Below, piece by piece: positions 1 to 8,103 of a stretch of 64,000 nt of DNA (positions are counted from its first letter, which is position 1; every line of letters starts with the position of its first letter). The notes under the pieces were generated by a model. The model made no database searches and was not told the DNA's origin. It was given only the letters and a program-made list of their open reading frames with translations. The translations under genes and the position numbers were made by a program. The stretch comes from JANMDS01 sp031430575 (GTDB taxonomy: Bacteria; Pseudomonadota; Gammaproteobacteria; Burkholderiales; Casimicrobiaceae): the NCBI GenBank assembly GCA_031430575.1, contig JANPBT010000004.1:27842-91841 (forward strand). Direction: 5' to 3'.

Positions 1-897
1 TTTAAGTGCCGCACCATGGGCTGCCAACGCACGGTAGGACGTGGGCGCCGTCAGGAGCACCGTCGCGCCGCACGTTTCAATACCCTCGAGCAAATGCGCT
101 GGGCTGGTTTTTTCAAGTAACACGGTAGATGCACCCATTGCCATGGGGAATAAAACTAACCCTCCCAAACCAAAGGTAAACGCCAGCGGCGGGCTGCCGA
201 TAAACACATCATCAGCATTTGCCCGCAACACATGCGCAGGCCAACACGCGCAGGCCGCGATCAGATCGCGGTGAAAATGCATCGTCGCTTTTGGCACTCC
301 GGTTGTGCCGGAAGTAAACGCCAATAAGCAAGTTTCGTCGGCTGCAGTGGCCACATTTTCAAATGCGTGCCCATATTTTTTCATCGCATTTTCGATTGAA
401 TCTGCGCCGCAGGTATTGAAGGTTTTAAGGTGTTTTAGTGTTGAATTTGAAAGCTCAGCGACCAGCGCGTCGTCGCACAAGGCATGCGAAATTTGCCCGA
501 TTTCAATCGTTGAATTAAGCTCTTTTGCCCGGAGCATCGGCATGGTCGTCACCGCGATGCCGCCTGCTTTCACCACCGCAAACCAGCAGGCGACGAGCAT
601 CGGCGTATTCGCCGCACGCAGTAAGACGCGATTACCTGGCACTAAGCCCATGTCGATCACGAGGGCCTGCGCAATCTGATTGGCCTGCTGCAGTAATTGC
701 GCGTAGGTTACGGTCGTGGTGAGTGTGCGCAAACAGATGCGTTCGCCCCGACCTTCTGCAACGTGCCGATCAAGTAGCCAATGCGCGCAATTTAATTGCG
801 CGGGAAATTGCAGCGTTGGCAAATCAAAGCGAAATTCCGGCAAAAACTGCGCCGCAGGTAGATTGTCGCGGGCGAAGGTATCGACGTGCGCGCTCAT
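1..897 (-). CDS. 2-aminobenzoate/benzoate-CoA ligase family protein, cut by the window edge
   Basis: The first 299 codons are in the window; the 3' end lies beyond base 1. The protein has the adenylate-forming P-loop LLAFTSGTTGVPKATMH and the fold of benzoate-CoA ligases. It would activate an aromatic acid to its CoA thioester in the cytoplasm. Its place at the end of an operon with a 2-aminobenzoyl-CoA monooxygenase/reductase suggests anthranilate as substrate (inference). The ATG overlaps the stop of the acyl-CoA dehydrogenase gene by an ATGA. Two copies of the dispersed repeat lie inside the gene, read as LPAAQF near residue 17 and NTCGADS near residue 162. Confidence 0.85.
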   Translation of the reverse strand, partial: MSAHVDTFARDNLPAAQFLPEFRFDLPTLQFPAQLNCAHWLLDRHVAEGRGERICLRTLTTTVTYAQLLQQANQIAQALVIDMGLVPGNRVLLRAANTPMLVACWFAVVKAGGIAVTTMPMLRAKELNSTIEIGQISHALCDDALVAELSNSTLKHLKTFNTCGADSIENAMKKYGHAFENVATAADETCLLAFTSGTTGVPKATMHFHRDLIAACACWPAHVLRANADDVFIGSPPLAFTFGLGGLVLFPMAMGASTVLLEKTSPAHLLEGIETCGATVLLTAPTSYRALAAHGAALK

Positions 898-2078
898 TTC
901 ACTGGTGCGCCTTTGAGCATCTCGCGAGCGATGATGAGCAGCTGCACTTCCGTCGCGCCTTCGTAAATGCGCAAAGGCCGAATTTCCCGGTAAAGGCGCT
1001 CCACTGTCTGCTCGCTCACCACCCCAAGCCCGCCCCAAAGCTGCACCGCGGCATCGATCACTTCTTGCGCGCCCTCGGTAGCCATCATTTTTGCCATCGC
1101 TGCTTCACGCGTCACGCTGCGGCCTTGATCTCGCTGCCACGCGGCGCGGTAGGTCAAAAGCGCCGAGGCATCGATGGTCGTTGCCATCTTGGCAAGTTTG
1201 GCTTGCGTTAGCTGAAAATCGGCGAGCACGCCGTTAAAGATTTTGCGCGAGGTGGCACGGGCAATGCTCTCATGCAGCGCGCGCCTTGCAAAGCCCAGCG
1301 CCGCCGCGGCGACGGAGGTGCGAAAAATATCTAGCGTACGCATCGCAAGCTTAAAGCCTTCGCCGGGCGTGCCCAAAATCTGCGCCGCAGGTATGCGGGC
1401 ATTTTCAAACCGCAAGCGCGCCAGCGGGTGTGGTGCGATCACGTTAATGCGCTCTGCAATTGTGAGACCCGTAGTCTCCGCATCGACGATGAATGCGCTG
1501 ATGCCGCGTGCCCCCGGCGCTTCGCCCGTCCGCGCGAAAACCACATAAAAATCTGCAATGCCTCCATTGGAGATCCACGTTTTTTCACCGTTGAGAATAT
1601 AGTCATCGCCCGCGCGTGTGGCCGCGCATTGCAGTGCGGCCACATCCGAGCCTGCATCGACTTCCGAAAGCGCAAACGCCGCAATCGCCTCGCCCCGCGC
1701 GACGCGCGGGAGGTAGCGTTGCTTTTGGGAAGCGTTGCCAGCGAGGCTAATTGCGCCGCTGCCCAAGCCTTGCATCGCAAATGCGAAATCGGCGAGCCCG
1801 TTGTAGCGCGCCAGCGTTTCGCGAATGAGACAAATCGCGCGGGTATCGATCTGCTGCGCCGCGCCGCCGTAAGATTCGTCTGCGACGGCGTGCGCCAGCC
1901 ACCCTGCCGCGCCGAGTTGCTGCACCAGCGCTTGGCATTGGGCATCGACATCATGGCCATGGCCATCGATCAGATGCGTTGCGCACCACGCATCAAGGGA
2001 TGCGGCCAACACGCGATGCCGGTCATCAAAAAATGGCCAGCGTAAATGATCCAGATGGAGTGCCGCGTCCATTTTCAT
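894..2078 (-). CDS. Acyl-CoA dehydrogenase of the anthranilate-CoA operon
   Basis: Flavoprotein of about 394 residues, the usual length for the family, with the typical blocks ALSEVDAGSD, ILNGEKTWISNG and a C-terminal YEGATEVQ. It should oxidise a CoA-bound ring-cleavage or dearomatised intermediate. The start at 2078 is chosen because ATG overlaps the upstream TGA (ATGA); a longer reading to 2153 would run into the enoyl-CoA hydratase gene. Start alternatives two codons apart exist. A repeat copy at 1377-1394 encodes IPAAQIL in the middle of the protein. The exact substrate cannot be read from sequence. Confidence 0.85.
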   Translation of the reverse strand: MKMDAALHLDHLRWPFFDDRHRVLAASLDAWCATHLIDGHGHDVDAQCQALVQQLGAAGWLAHAVADESYGGAAQQIDTRAICLIRETLARYNGLADFAFAMQGLGSGAISLAGNASQKQRYLPRVARGEAIAAFALSEVDAGSDVAALQCAATRAGDDYILNGEKTWISNGGIADFYVVFARTGEAPGARGISAFIVDAETTGLTIAERINVIAPHPLARLRFENARIPAAQILGTPGEGFKLAMRTLDIFRTSVAAAALGFARRALHESIARATSRKIFNGVLADFQLTQAKLAKMATTIDASALLTYRAAWQRDQGRSVTREAAMAKMMATEGAQEVIDAAVQLWGGLGVVSEQTVERLYREIRPLRIYEGATEVQLLIIAREMLKGAPVK

Positions 2079-2935
2079 CGTCCGACGAAACTCGGGCGCT
2101 CTTTTGCAACGAAGGCCGCGTGCGCGCGCTTGAAGTCTTCGGTCAACATGCACAGCGCCTGCGCTTGCGCCTCGGCCTCAATCGCCTGCTCAATGGTCAT
2201 CGTCCATTCTTGGTGGAGCATGGTTTTGGTGATGCCGTTGGCAAAGGTCGGCCCGGCTACGATTTGCCTAGCAAGCGCTTGCGCATCGCTTAACAATACC
2301 TGCGGCGCAGAAATACGATTAAAGTAGCCCCAACGCTCGCCTTCTTCGCCATCCAAAGCGCGCCCGGTGTAGAGCAGCTCACTGGCACGGCCTTGACCAA
2401 TGAGTCGAGGCAAGATTGCGCAGGCGCCCATATCGCAGCCGGCCAGCCCGACGCGATTGAAGAGAAATGCGGTTTTGCTGCGCGCAGTGCCGATACGCAG
2501 ATCAGAAGCCATCGCCATAATCGCCCCGGCGCCCGCGCAAACGCCATCGACCGCCGCGATGATCGGCTGCGGACACACGCGTATCGCGCGCACGAGCTCG
2601 CCCGTCATCCGGGTAAACATCAGCAGCTCGGGCGCAGAAAGTTTGAGCAGTGGCCCGATAATTTCGTTCACATCGCCGCCCGAGCAAAAGTTTTCTCCCG
2701 CACCGATGACGACAACGGCGTGGACATCGTGGGCGTATTTCAATTTAAGAAATAAGTCGCGCAGCTCGGCATAAGCAGCGAAGGTGAGCGGATTTTTGCG
2801 CTCGGGGCGATTGAGGGTCATCGTGGCCACGCCGTCGCGTGCCGCCCATAAAAAATGCGCGGCTGCGTAATCGGCAAGCGCGATGCGATTGCCGGCCAAG
2901 AGCGCGGGGTCAATATGAGACGTGGCCTGGGTCAT
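2075..2935 (-). CDS. Enoyl-CoA hydratase/isomerase family protein
   Basis: Crotonase-fold protein of 286 residues, with NRPERKNPLTF near the N-terminus and the oxyanion-hole region GAGENFCSGGDVNEI. It likely hydrates or hydrolyses a CoA intermediate after 2-aminobenzoyl-CoA reduction. The start at 2935 (MTQATSHID) is chosen because its ATG overlaps the MarR stop as ATGA; 39 extra in-frame codons upstream lie in the MarR gene. The repeat copy at 2296-2310 reads ISAPQVL in this frame. The family is clear, the precise reaction is not. Confidence 0.85.
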   Translation of the reverse strand: MTQATSHIDPALLAGNRIALADYAAAHFLWAARDGVATMTLNRPERKNPLTFAAYAELRDLFLKLKYAHDVHAVVVIGAGENFCSGGDVNEIIGPLLKLSAPELLMFTRMTGELVRAIRVCPQPIIAAVDGVCAGAGAIMAMASDLRIGTARSKTAFLFNRVGLAGCDMGACAILPRLIGQGRASELLYTGRALDGEEGERWGYFNRISAPQVLLSDAQALARQIVAGPTFANGITKTMLHQEWTMTIEQAIEAEAQAQALCMLTEDFKRAHAAFVAKERPSFVGR

Positions 2936-3459
2936 TGCAAATCCTGCTTTAAAAGAGATTGTGTTTCCACGCCAATCCGCAGCGTGCCGAGAAGCCCGTG
3001 CAGCTGGGCTTGACCGTTCAGCGGGAGTGCAGAAAAAAGGGTTACGACCCACTGCTCGTGTTCGTGCGCCATCGCTTCAAAGCTTCGCTTTCCTTTTGCG
3101 GTGAGCTTAACTAAGGTGCCGCGGGCATCTGCAGGGTTGGGCTTGCGCGCGACTAACCCTTCAATCGCCAGCTCATCGGTCAGCCCGGTAACGTTGCCGC
3201 CGGTGACCATTAAGCGATTCGAAATTTCGCTCATCGCCAAGCCTTGCGGGTGGCGGTGCAGCTGCGCCAAGAAATCGAAGCGGGCCAGCGTAATGCCGAA
3301 GCGCTGGCGCAAGCGGGTGCGGATTGCGGTCTCGATTTGACGCGTACAAGAAAGCATGCGCAGCCAGCCGCGTAGCGCTGCGTGATCGCTCGCATGCGCG
3401 CGCGCTTCGAGCCCGGTTGCAATCTGCGCCGCAGGTGTAAGATTTTTGTGCGTTCGCAT
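2932..3459 (-). CDS. MarR family transcriptional regulator
   Basis: Small winged-helix regulator of 175 residues, with the MarR-like stretch LAMSEISNRLMVTGGNVTGL (recognition helix) followed by a wing rich in R/K/D (ARKPNPADARGTLVKLTAKG). It lies three bases after the monooxygenase gene and overlaps the hydratase by 4 bases, so it is co-transcribed with the genes it probably controls. The likely operator is the palindrome at 5809-5830, and the natural ligand may be 2-aminobenzoyl-CoA (inference). A repeat copy near the N-terminus encodes TPAAQI. Confidence 0.85.
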   Translation of the reverse strand: MRTHKNLTPAAQIATGLEARAHASDHAALRGWLRMLSCTRQIETAIRTRLRQRFGITLARFDFLAQLHRHPQGLAMSEISNRLMVTGGNVTGLTDELAIEGLVARKPNPADARGTLVKLTAKGKRSFEAMAHEHEQWVVTLFSALPLNGQAQLHGLLGTLRIGVETQSLLKQDLQ

Positions 3460-3462
3460 GGC

Positions 3463-5790
3463 TTATGCTTTCCCGCCGGGCGCAACGCCTGCGCGCTCGC
3501 GCTGAAAATTCGCCGCCATTTGCGATTTTGCCGACCCATATTGCTTAGGCCAGGGCTGCGCGCCGTAGCCAATTTTTGCCGCCTCGGTCAATGTCCATGC
3601 AGGGTTGGCTAAATGGGGTCGTGCGACCGCGCATAAATCAGCCCGCCCGGCAGAGATGATGCTGTTGACGTGATCAGCCTCGGAAATTGCGCCCACCGCG
3701 ATGGTGGCGATGCCCGCTTCCTGGCGAATGCGATCGGCAAATGGGGTTTGAAACATACGGCCATAAACGGGTTTTTCGCGTTTACTGACCTGCCCTGACG
3801 AGCAATCGATCATGTCGGCCCCAGCCGCTTTAAAGGCACGAGCGATTTCAACCGCATCGGTCGGCACGATTCCTCCTTCCGCCCAATCGTGGGCAGAAAT
3901 ACGCACAGAAATTGGCAACTGCTGCGGCCATGCCGCGCGCACGGCGCGAAACACTTCTAGCGGATAGCGGAGCCGATTTTTGAGCGAGCCCCCATATTCG
4001 TCTGTGCGTTGATTGGTTAAGGGCGAGATAAAGCTGGAGAGCAAATAGCCATGGGCGCAGTGCAACTCCAACCAATCAAAGCCCGACTGCGCAGCGCGCG
4101 TAGTTGCCGCGACGAATTGTGCGCAGATCATCGCCATGTCGCCGCGCGTCATCGCAGCAGACCATTGGCTCTTACCGTCAAGATATTGCTGAGGCGAGGC
4201 TGAAATCAGCGGCCAGTTTGGCTCGCTATCACCGTCCTCAAGCGGCAGGTCTATTCCATCCCATGCCCGCCGCGTGCTGCCCTTCGCGCCTGCATGACCA
4301 ATTTGAATCGCAATTTTGGCGTCGGAATTGGTATGCACCCAATCGACAATGCGCGCCCAGGCAGCGCATTGCGGGTCGCTCCAAATGCCAGGGCAGCCCG
4401 GCGTGATGCGCGCGTGCGGGCTCACGCACGTCATTTCGGCGAAAACCAAACCCGCACCGCCCATTGCGCGCGCGCCGAGATGCACGAGATGGTAATCGCC
4501 CGCGATGCCGTCAACGGCGGAGTATTGCGCCATTGGCGAAACGACAACGCGATTTTTGAGCGTCACGCTGCGCAGCGTAAACGGCGTAAACATTGGCGGG
4601 CAGGGCTTCACCTTCGCGCGCGCAGCAAACCATTGCTCATAGCCTTCAAGCCAGCCGCGATCCCGCGCGCGCAAATTTTCATGGCTGATGCGTTGACTGC
4701 GGGTGAGTAACGAATACATAAATTGTTGCGGCGGTAGTTGGTCGCAATAACGCTCACCACAGACCTCAAACCATTCCATTGCATTCCATGCTGCATTCTG
4801 CAGTCGCAACACTTCAATGTTGCGAATATCCTGATACGTTTTCAATATGGAGGGAATGGCTGCAGCCTGCGTGCCGTGCGTTTTAAATTGGGCAACCAAC
4901 TCGATCGCATCCTCGAGCGCAAGCTTGGTGCCCGAGCCAATAGCAAAGTGGGCGGTGTGCACGGCATCGCCCATCAACACAACGTGGCTGCGCCCGTTAA
5001 AGTGCGACCACTGCTCGCATTTCACGCGTTGAAAATTAAGCCATGCCGCGCCACGCGAATGGCGGGCATTGGTCATGAGCTTTTCGCCCTTCAAATTGCG
5101 GGCAAATACCTTTTCGCAAAAGGCAATGGACGCGTCTTGATCGGCATCAGCGAGCCCATGCGCTTGCCAGACGTGCCCGGGGCACTCGACGATAAAAGTC
5201 GATGTCGTATCGTCAAATTTGTAAATGTGAGCTTGAAACCAACCGTGCTCCGTTTTCTCGAAAAGAAAGGTAAACGCGTCATAGCGTTTCGTCGTGCCAA
5301 GCCAAATAAAACGATTGGGTCGGGTGACAATATCGGGCTTAAAAATCGCAGCATATTTCGAGCGGATTTTTGAATTCACGCCGTCGCTGGCAAGGATGAG
5401 ATCAGCATCAGGATAATCTGTGTCGGAATCTACTTCGGTTTCAAATACGAGCTTTACACCCAAGGCTTCGCATCGCGATTGGAGAATATTCAATAATTTC
5501 TTGCGGCCAATACCAACGAACCCGTGACCACCCGAGCGGATGGTTTCGCCTTTGAATTCCAGCTCAATATCGTCCCAGTGATTGAACGCGCGCTGGATTT
5601 CATCTGCCGTCTCAGCATCCCATTTGCGCATATTTTCCATCGTCGCATCGGAGAACACCACGCCCCACCCGAAAGTGTCGTAGGCGCGATTGCGCTCCAC
5701 CACCGTGATGTCGTGCGCGGAATCGAGTTGCTTCATGAGCGCTGCAAAATACAAACCTGCGGGACCGCCGCCAATACAAACAATATTCAT
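3463..5790 (-). CDS. 2-aminobenzoyl-CoA (or salicylyl-CoA) monooxygenase/reductase, two-domain fusion
   Basis: Fusion of 775 residues. Residues 1 to about 390 are an FAD monooxygenase (GGGPAG at residues 8-13 and the GDAVHTAHFAIGSGTK block). From about residue 395 it is an Old Yellow Enzyme-type FMN reductase (MFTPFTLRSVTLKNRVVVSP, then IQIGHAGAKGS). This architecture is that of the Azoarcus 2-aminobenzoyl-CoA monooxygenase/reductase and of salicylyl-CoA 5-hydroxylase-like proteins, which hydroxylate and then reduce the CoA-bound ring. The adjacent ligase, dehydrogenase and hydratase and the nearby kynurenine genes favour 2-aminobenzoyl-CoA. No Shine-Dalgarno is seen, so a leaderless message is possible. 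It contains no clear copy of the dispersed repeat. Confidence 0.88.
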   Translation of the reverse strand: MNIVCIGGGPAGLYFAALMKQLDSAHDITVVERNRAYDTFGWGVVFSDATMENMRKWDAETADEIQRAFNHWDDIELEFKGETIRSGGHGFVGIGRKKLLNILQSRCEALGVKLVFETEVDSDTDYPDADLILASDGVNSKIRSKYAAIFKPDIVTRPNRFIWLGTTKRYDAFTFLFEKTEHGWFQAHIYKFDDTTSTFIVECPGHVWQAHGLADADQDASIAFCEKVFARNLKGEKLMTNARHSRGAAWLNFQRVKCEQWSHFNGRSHVVLMGDAVHTAHFAIGSGTKLALEDAIELVAQFKTHGTQAAAIPSILKTYQDIRNIEVLRLQNAAWNAMEWFEVCGERYCDQLPPQQFMYSLLTRSQRISHENLRARDRGWLEGYEQWFAARAKVKPCPPMFTPFTLRSVTLKNRVVVSPMAQYSAVDGIAGDYHLVHLGARAMGGAGLVFAEMTCVSPHARITPGCPGIWSDPQCAAWARIVDWVHTNSDAKIAIQIGHAGAKGSTRRAWDGIDLPLEDGDSEPNWPLISASPQQYLDGKSQWSAAMTRGDMAMICAQFVAATTRAAQSGFDWLELHCAHGYLLSSFISPLTNQRTDEYGGSLKNRLRYPLEVFRAVRAAWPQQLPISVRISAHDWAEGGIVPTDAVEIARAFKAAGADMIDCSSGQVSKREKPVYGRMFQTPFADRIRQEAGIATIAVGAISEADHVNSIISAGRADLCAVARPHLANPAWTLTEAAKIGYGAQPWPKQYGSAKSQMAANFQRERAGVAPGGKA

Positions 5791-5796
5791 ACCCGT

Positions 5797-5830
5797 ATCA
5801 TGATCGTATTTACTTTAGTTGTCAAGTAAA
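5797..5830 (-). promoter_or_regulatory. Promoter and MarR-type operator of the anthranilate-CoA operon
   Basis: On the minus strand a perfect -35 TTGACA (5820-5825) is followed after 17 bases by CATGAT (5797-5802). The -35 lies inside the inverted repeat TTTACTT-N8-AAGTAAA (5809-5830), a good size for a MarR dimer site. The predicted transcription start falls at or next to the ATG at 5790, suggesting a leaderless transcript. The -10 match is only 4 of 6. Confidence 0.6.
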
Positions 5831-5889
5831 AATAAAAAGAGTGAACGATGCGAAGAGCGACTACAATTTTCGCGTCAACAAAACATAAA

Positions 5890-5911
5890 GCGCCCTGAAA
5901 AATCGGGGCGC
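5890..5911 (+). other. Hairpin in the leader of the metal-binding membrane protein gene
   Basis: GCGCCC and GGGCGC face each other across 10 bases, about 20 bases before the ATG at 5933. It has no T tract, so it does not look like a simple terminator. A role in leader control or mRNA stability is possible. Confidence 0.35.
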
Positions 5912-5932
5912 ATTCGATAGAAAGTAAAAACG

Positions 5933-6760
5933 ATGCCTAACACCGTCACGCTCCACCTCACCGGCTTAACTTGCCAAGCGTGCGTGCGACGGGTGGAAAC
6001 TGCACTGACACCACTGGCGGAGTCAGTGGCAGTGACGTTAAATTCCGCGCAAATTTACGGCGCGAATGTTGCACCGCAGGTGTTGTTAGATGCGGTTGCC
6101 AGCGCCGGTCATTACACGGCAACGATAGTCGCCACTGAGGTCGCCACTGAGGTCGCCACTCAGGCCGACACTGAGGCCGACACTGAGATTTCTGGATCAG
6201 CAGCGCCTTCAGTCAAAGTTACAAATTCCGTTGCAATACCTGCGGCGCAGATTGCCGCGTTCGAGGAGCCCGTTGGCACGGGTTCCTTGACCACGTATTT
6301 TCCATTGATCTTGCTCTCGGCCTATTTAGTGCTCGTTCCAGCGCTTGCGCAATCGGGCGCAGGCGCATTTGATGGAGATAGATGGATGCGGCATTTTATG
6401 GCCGCATTTTTCCTCGCGTTTTCTTTTTTCAAATTGCTCAATTTGCGAGCCTTTGCCGATGCCTACGCAGGCTACGATCTAATCGCGGCGAAGTGGCGCG
6501 GTTGGGGTTTCGTCTACCCATTTGTTGAGCTTGCGCTCGGCATCGCGTATTTGGTGGGCTTGAATCCTCGTCTGACCAACGCGGTGACGCTTGTGGTGAT
6601 GAGCGTATCGCTCATTGGCGTCGTACGCGCCGTGCTGTCAAAGCAAACCATCCGCTGCGCTTGCTTGGGTGCGGTGTTTAATCTACCGATGTCGACCGTC
6701 ACGATTATTGAAGATGGATTAATGGTGGCGATGGCGGCGTGGATGTTGTACGCGTTTTAA
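5933..6760 (+). CDS. HMA-domain plus MauE/DoxX-like integral membrane protein
   Basis: Residues 1-65 form a heavy-metal-associated domain with the GLTCQACV metal site (C14 and C17). A low-complexity Thr/Glu/Asp linker follows, then four hydrophobic segments in a MauE/DoxX-like membrane part ending with the conserved RCACLGAVFNLPMSTVT block. Proteins of this type are thought to move or sense copper or thiol redox state at the membrane; function here is inferred. Linker oddities are the 12-base tandem repeat at 6128-6187 and a repeat copy at 6236-6253 read as IPAAQI just before the first membrane helix. A degenerate copy near 6068 reads VAPQVL. Confidence 0.75.
   Translation: MPNTVTLHLTGLTCQACVRRVETALTPLAESVAVTLNSAQIYGANVAPQVLLDAVASAGHYTATIVATEVATEVATQADTEADTEISGSAAPSVKVTNSVAIPAAQIAAFEEPVGTGSLTTYFPLILLSAYLVLVPALAQSGAGAFDGDRWMRHFMAAFFLAFSFFKLLNLRAFADAYAGYDLIAAKWRGWGFVYPFVELALGIAYLVGLNPRLTNAVTLVVMSVSLIGVVRAVLSKQTIRCACLGAVFNLPMSTVTIIEDGLMVAMAAWMLYAF
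6128..6187 (+). repeat. Five 12-base tandem repeats in the linker of the HMA/MauE protein
   Basis: Units are GTCGCCACTGAG (x2), GTCGCCACTCAG, then GCCGACACTGAG (x2). They encode VATE, VATE, VATQ, ADTE, ADTE and so preserve the frame. Copy-number change would alter linker length without a frameshift. Confidence 0.9.
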
Positions 6761-6792
6761 GAAGCTCTCAATACCTGCGGCGCAGATTGCAC

Positions 6793-6831
6793 TTAAAGTA
6801 GCGTGCGTACTGACCACATTTCAGGAAAAAA
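6793..6831 (-). pseudogene. Displaced fragment of a kynA 3' end
   Basis: Read on the minus strand this encodes FFPEMWSVRTLL and stop, nearly identical to the C-terminus FFPELWSVRTLL of the intact tryptophan dioxygenase ending at 8104. Codons differ at several synonymous positions (ACG/ACC, CTA/CTG, CTT/CTC, TAA/TAG), so it is a diverged copy and not a fresh duplication. As with the intact gene, a dispersed-repeat copy (6771-6788) lies just after the stop. The RES/Xre pair sits between the two copies. Confidence 0.75.
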
Positions 6832-6917
6832 AGGTCAATTTCCTAAAGCTCCGTTCGGCGCTCCGAATTGCCGAAAATGAAAGTTAAAAACAGCGTTCGA
6901 TTTCCGTGCTCTATTTC

Positions 6918-7418
6918 TTACTTCAATCGCGCATCAAACAAAAACTGGCGAACTACCTTCGCTGTGATGTGCTTTATTTCGTGGTGCGCGGGGTTAAGCA
7001 CGAGATTGCACTCCTCAGGCACCACTATCGAAGGCACGCGCAGCGCAGCAGATTCGCCCGCGCGCAGCCAAGCCTGCCCTAGATCGACGCTAGCGCGAGA
7101 GGGTGGCGAAGCGAGCCATGCTTTAGGTAGCGTTGATACCGTCAGCTCCGACGCGGCATTTAGGATGCGATTGGGAACGCTGATCTCAACCAAAAACAAA
7201 TTGCGAACATGAATCTCGGTGCTGCTCGTATGCACGAGCACTTCCAGCGCAGCAAGGCTGATCGTGCTCGCGCAGTACACCGCATGCGATCCTTTAGCAT
7301 TCCAGCGCCCGCCGGATTTTGCCGCGCCTTTGCCTGTCAAATCATCGGCTGAATACGAAATCGTCTCTTTCGAAAGCCGCCAAAATGAAGTTCGGGCGAG
7401 TGATCGCCCTCCGCTCAC
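6918..7418 (-). CDS. RES domain toxin
   Basis: A 166-residue RES-domain protein with SGGRWNAKGSHAVYCAST, an LEVLVH helix and the VPEECNLVLNP block; conserved Arg, Glu and Ser positions are present. Known RES toxins degrade or modify NAD+. The GTG start overlaps the stop of the antitoxin gene (GTGA), so the two are translationally coupled. Confidence 0.85.
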   Translation of the reverse strand: MSGGRSLARTSFWRLSKETISYSADDLTGKGAAKSGGRWNAKGSHAVYCASTISLAALEVLVHTSSTEIHVRNLFLVEISVPNRILNAASELTVSTLPKAWLASPPSRASVDLGQAWLRAGESAALRVPSIVVPEECNLVLNPAHHEIKHITAKVVRQFLFDARLK

Positions 7419-7888
7419 GCCGCGATTCCTGCTTCAATGCGCTCGAGCGCATCCCCGACCAACTCGTAGCCTAATGTCGTATCCAGCAAACTTAACGGGA
7501 CTTCGCCGCCTAGCGTGCGCTGCGGTTTTTGCAACCACGCTCTGGCCGACGCATCCTCCTCAAACACCCGCATCGCTTTCTCAAAAATCTGCTGTACGCG
7601 GTAGAGCTTATCGGAGTTTGCTGCGTTTAAGCGCGCGCCGCTCTGCTCATCGCGTTTTATCGTGCTGCGCTTTACGTCGAGCCAAGCGATGAGTCGCTCG
7701 CTCGGAATCCCCAGCGCGGCAGAAGTTTTTTTCCAGTCAGAGCCTGGAATTCCCTCCCGCAGGGTCGCCACACTTTCAAGCCGAAAGGTGGGCCGCCTTT
7801 TTTCAGTCACCGCAGGTTTGGCCTTGGCGAGTCGAGCCGGTTGTACGCGAGATGGCTTGTTTGAAGCGCGTTTTTGGTTCGCAGTCAT
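7415..7888 (-). CDS. Xre/MbcA/ParS-type antitoxin of the RES pair
   Basis: A 157-residue protein with a basic N-terminus, a helical DNA-binding part (SDWKKTSAALGIPSERLIAWLDVKRSTIKR) and the C-terminal toxin-binding domain (VFEEDASARAWLQKPQRTLGGEVPLSLL). The start at 7888 is preferred over an ATG at 7930 because AGGAGT lies seven bases before it; the longer form would begin inside the operator palindromes. The antitoxin is upstream of the toxin, as usual for this family, and likely represses its own promoter. Confidence 0.85.
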   Translation of the reverse strand: MTANQKRASNKPSRVQPARLAKAKPAVTEKRRPTFRLESVATLREGIPGSDWKKTSAALGIPSERLIAWLDVKRSTIKRDEQSGARLNAANSDKLYRVQQIFEKAMRVFEEDASARAWLQKPQRTLGGEVPLSLLDTTLGYELVGDALERIEAGIAA

Positions 7889-7914
7889 GAGCGACTCCTT
7901 TGCAAATTCAAAAA

Positions 7915-7946
7915 GTCCACATTTGGACATTTATATGTCTATTATA
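7915..7946 (-). promoter_or_regulatory. Autoregulated promoter of the RES/Xre operon
   Basis: Minus-strand -10 TATAAT (7941-7946) is followed by two adjoining palindromes, GACAT-N4-ATGTC (7926-7939) and GTCC-N6-GGAC (7915-7928). No good -35 is seen. Repressor sites just downstream of the -10 fit autoregulation by the antitoxin. Confidence 0.55.
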
Positions 7947-8103
7947 GTCCGCGCTTTATGCCTTCGTATTCAAAAGTTACGCTTAAGTTTGGCATTCAAT
8001 GCGCTTTCTGCTGCGTTCGGATTGCACACCGCGCTTGCCAGCGATAGATCCGTTAAATGCGACAGTGGCGCAGATGAGAGCAATACCTGCGGCGCAGATT
8101 TGG

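Noticed and set aside
723..1211. Long plus-strand reading frames opposite the ligase and dehydrogenase genes
   Set aside because: They are shadows of well-supported minus-strand genes, with no family pattern of their own.
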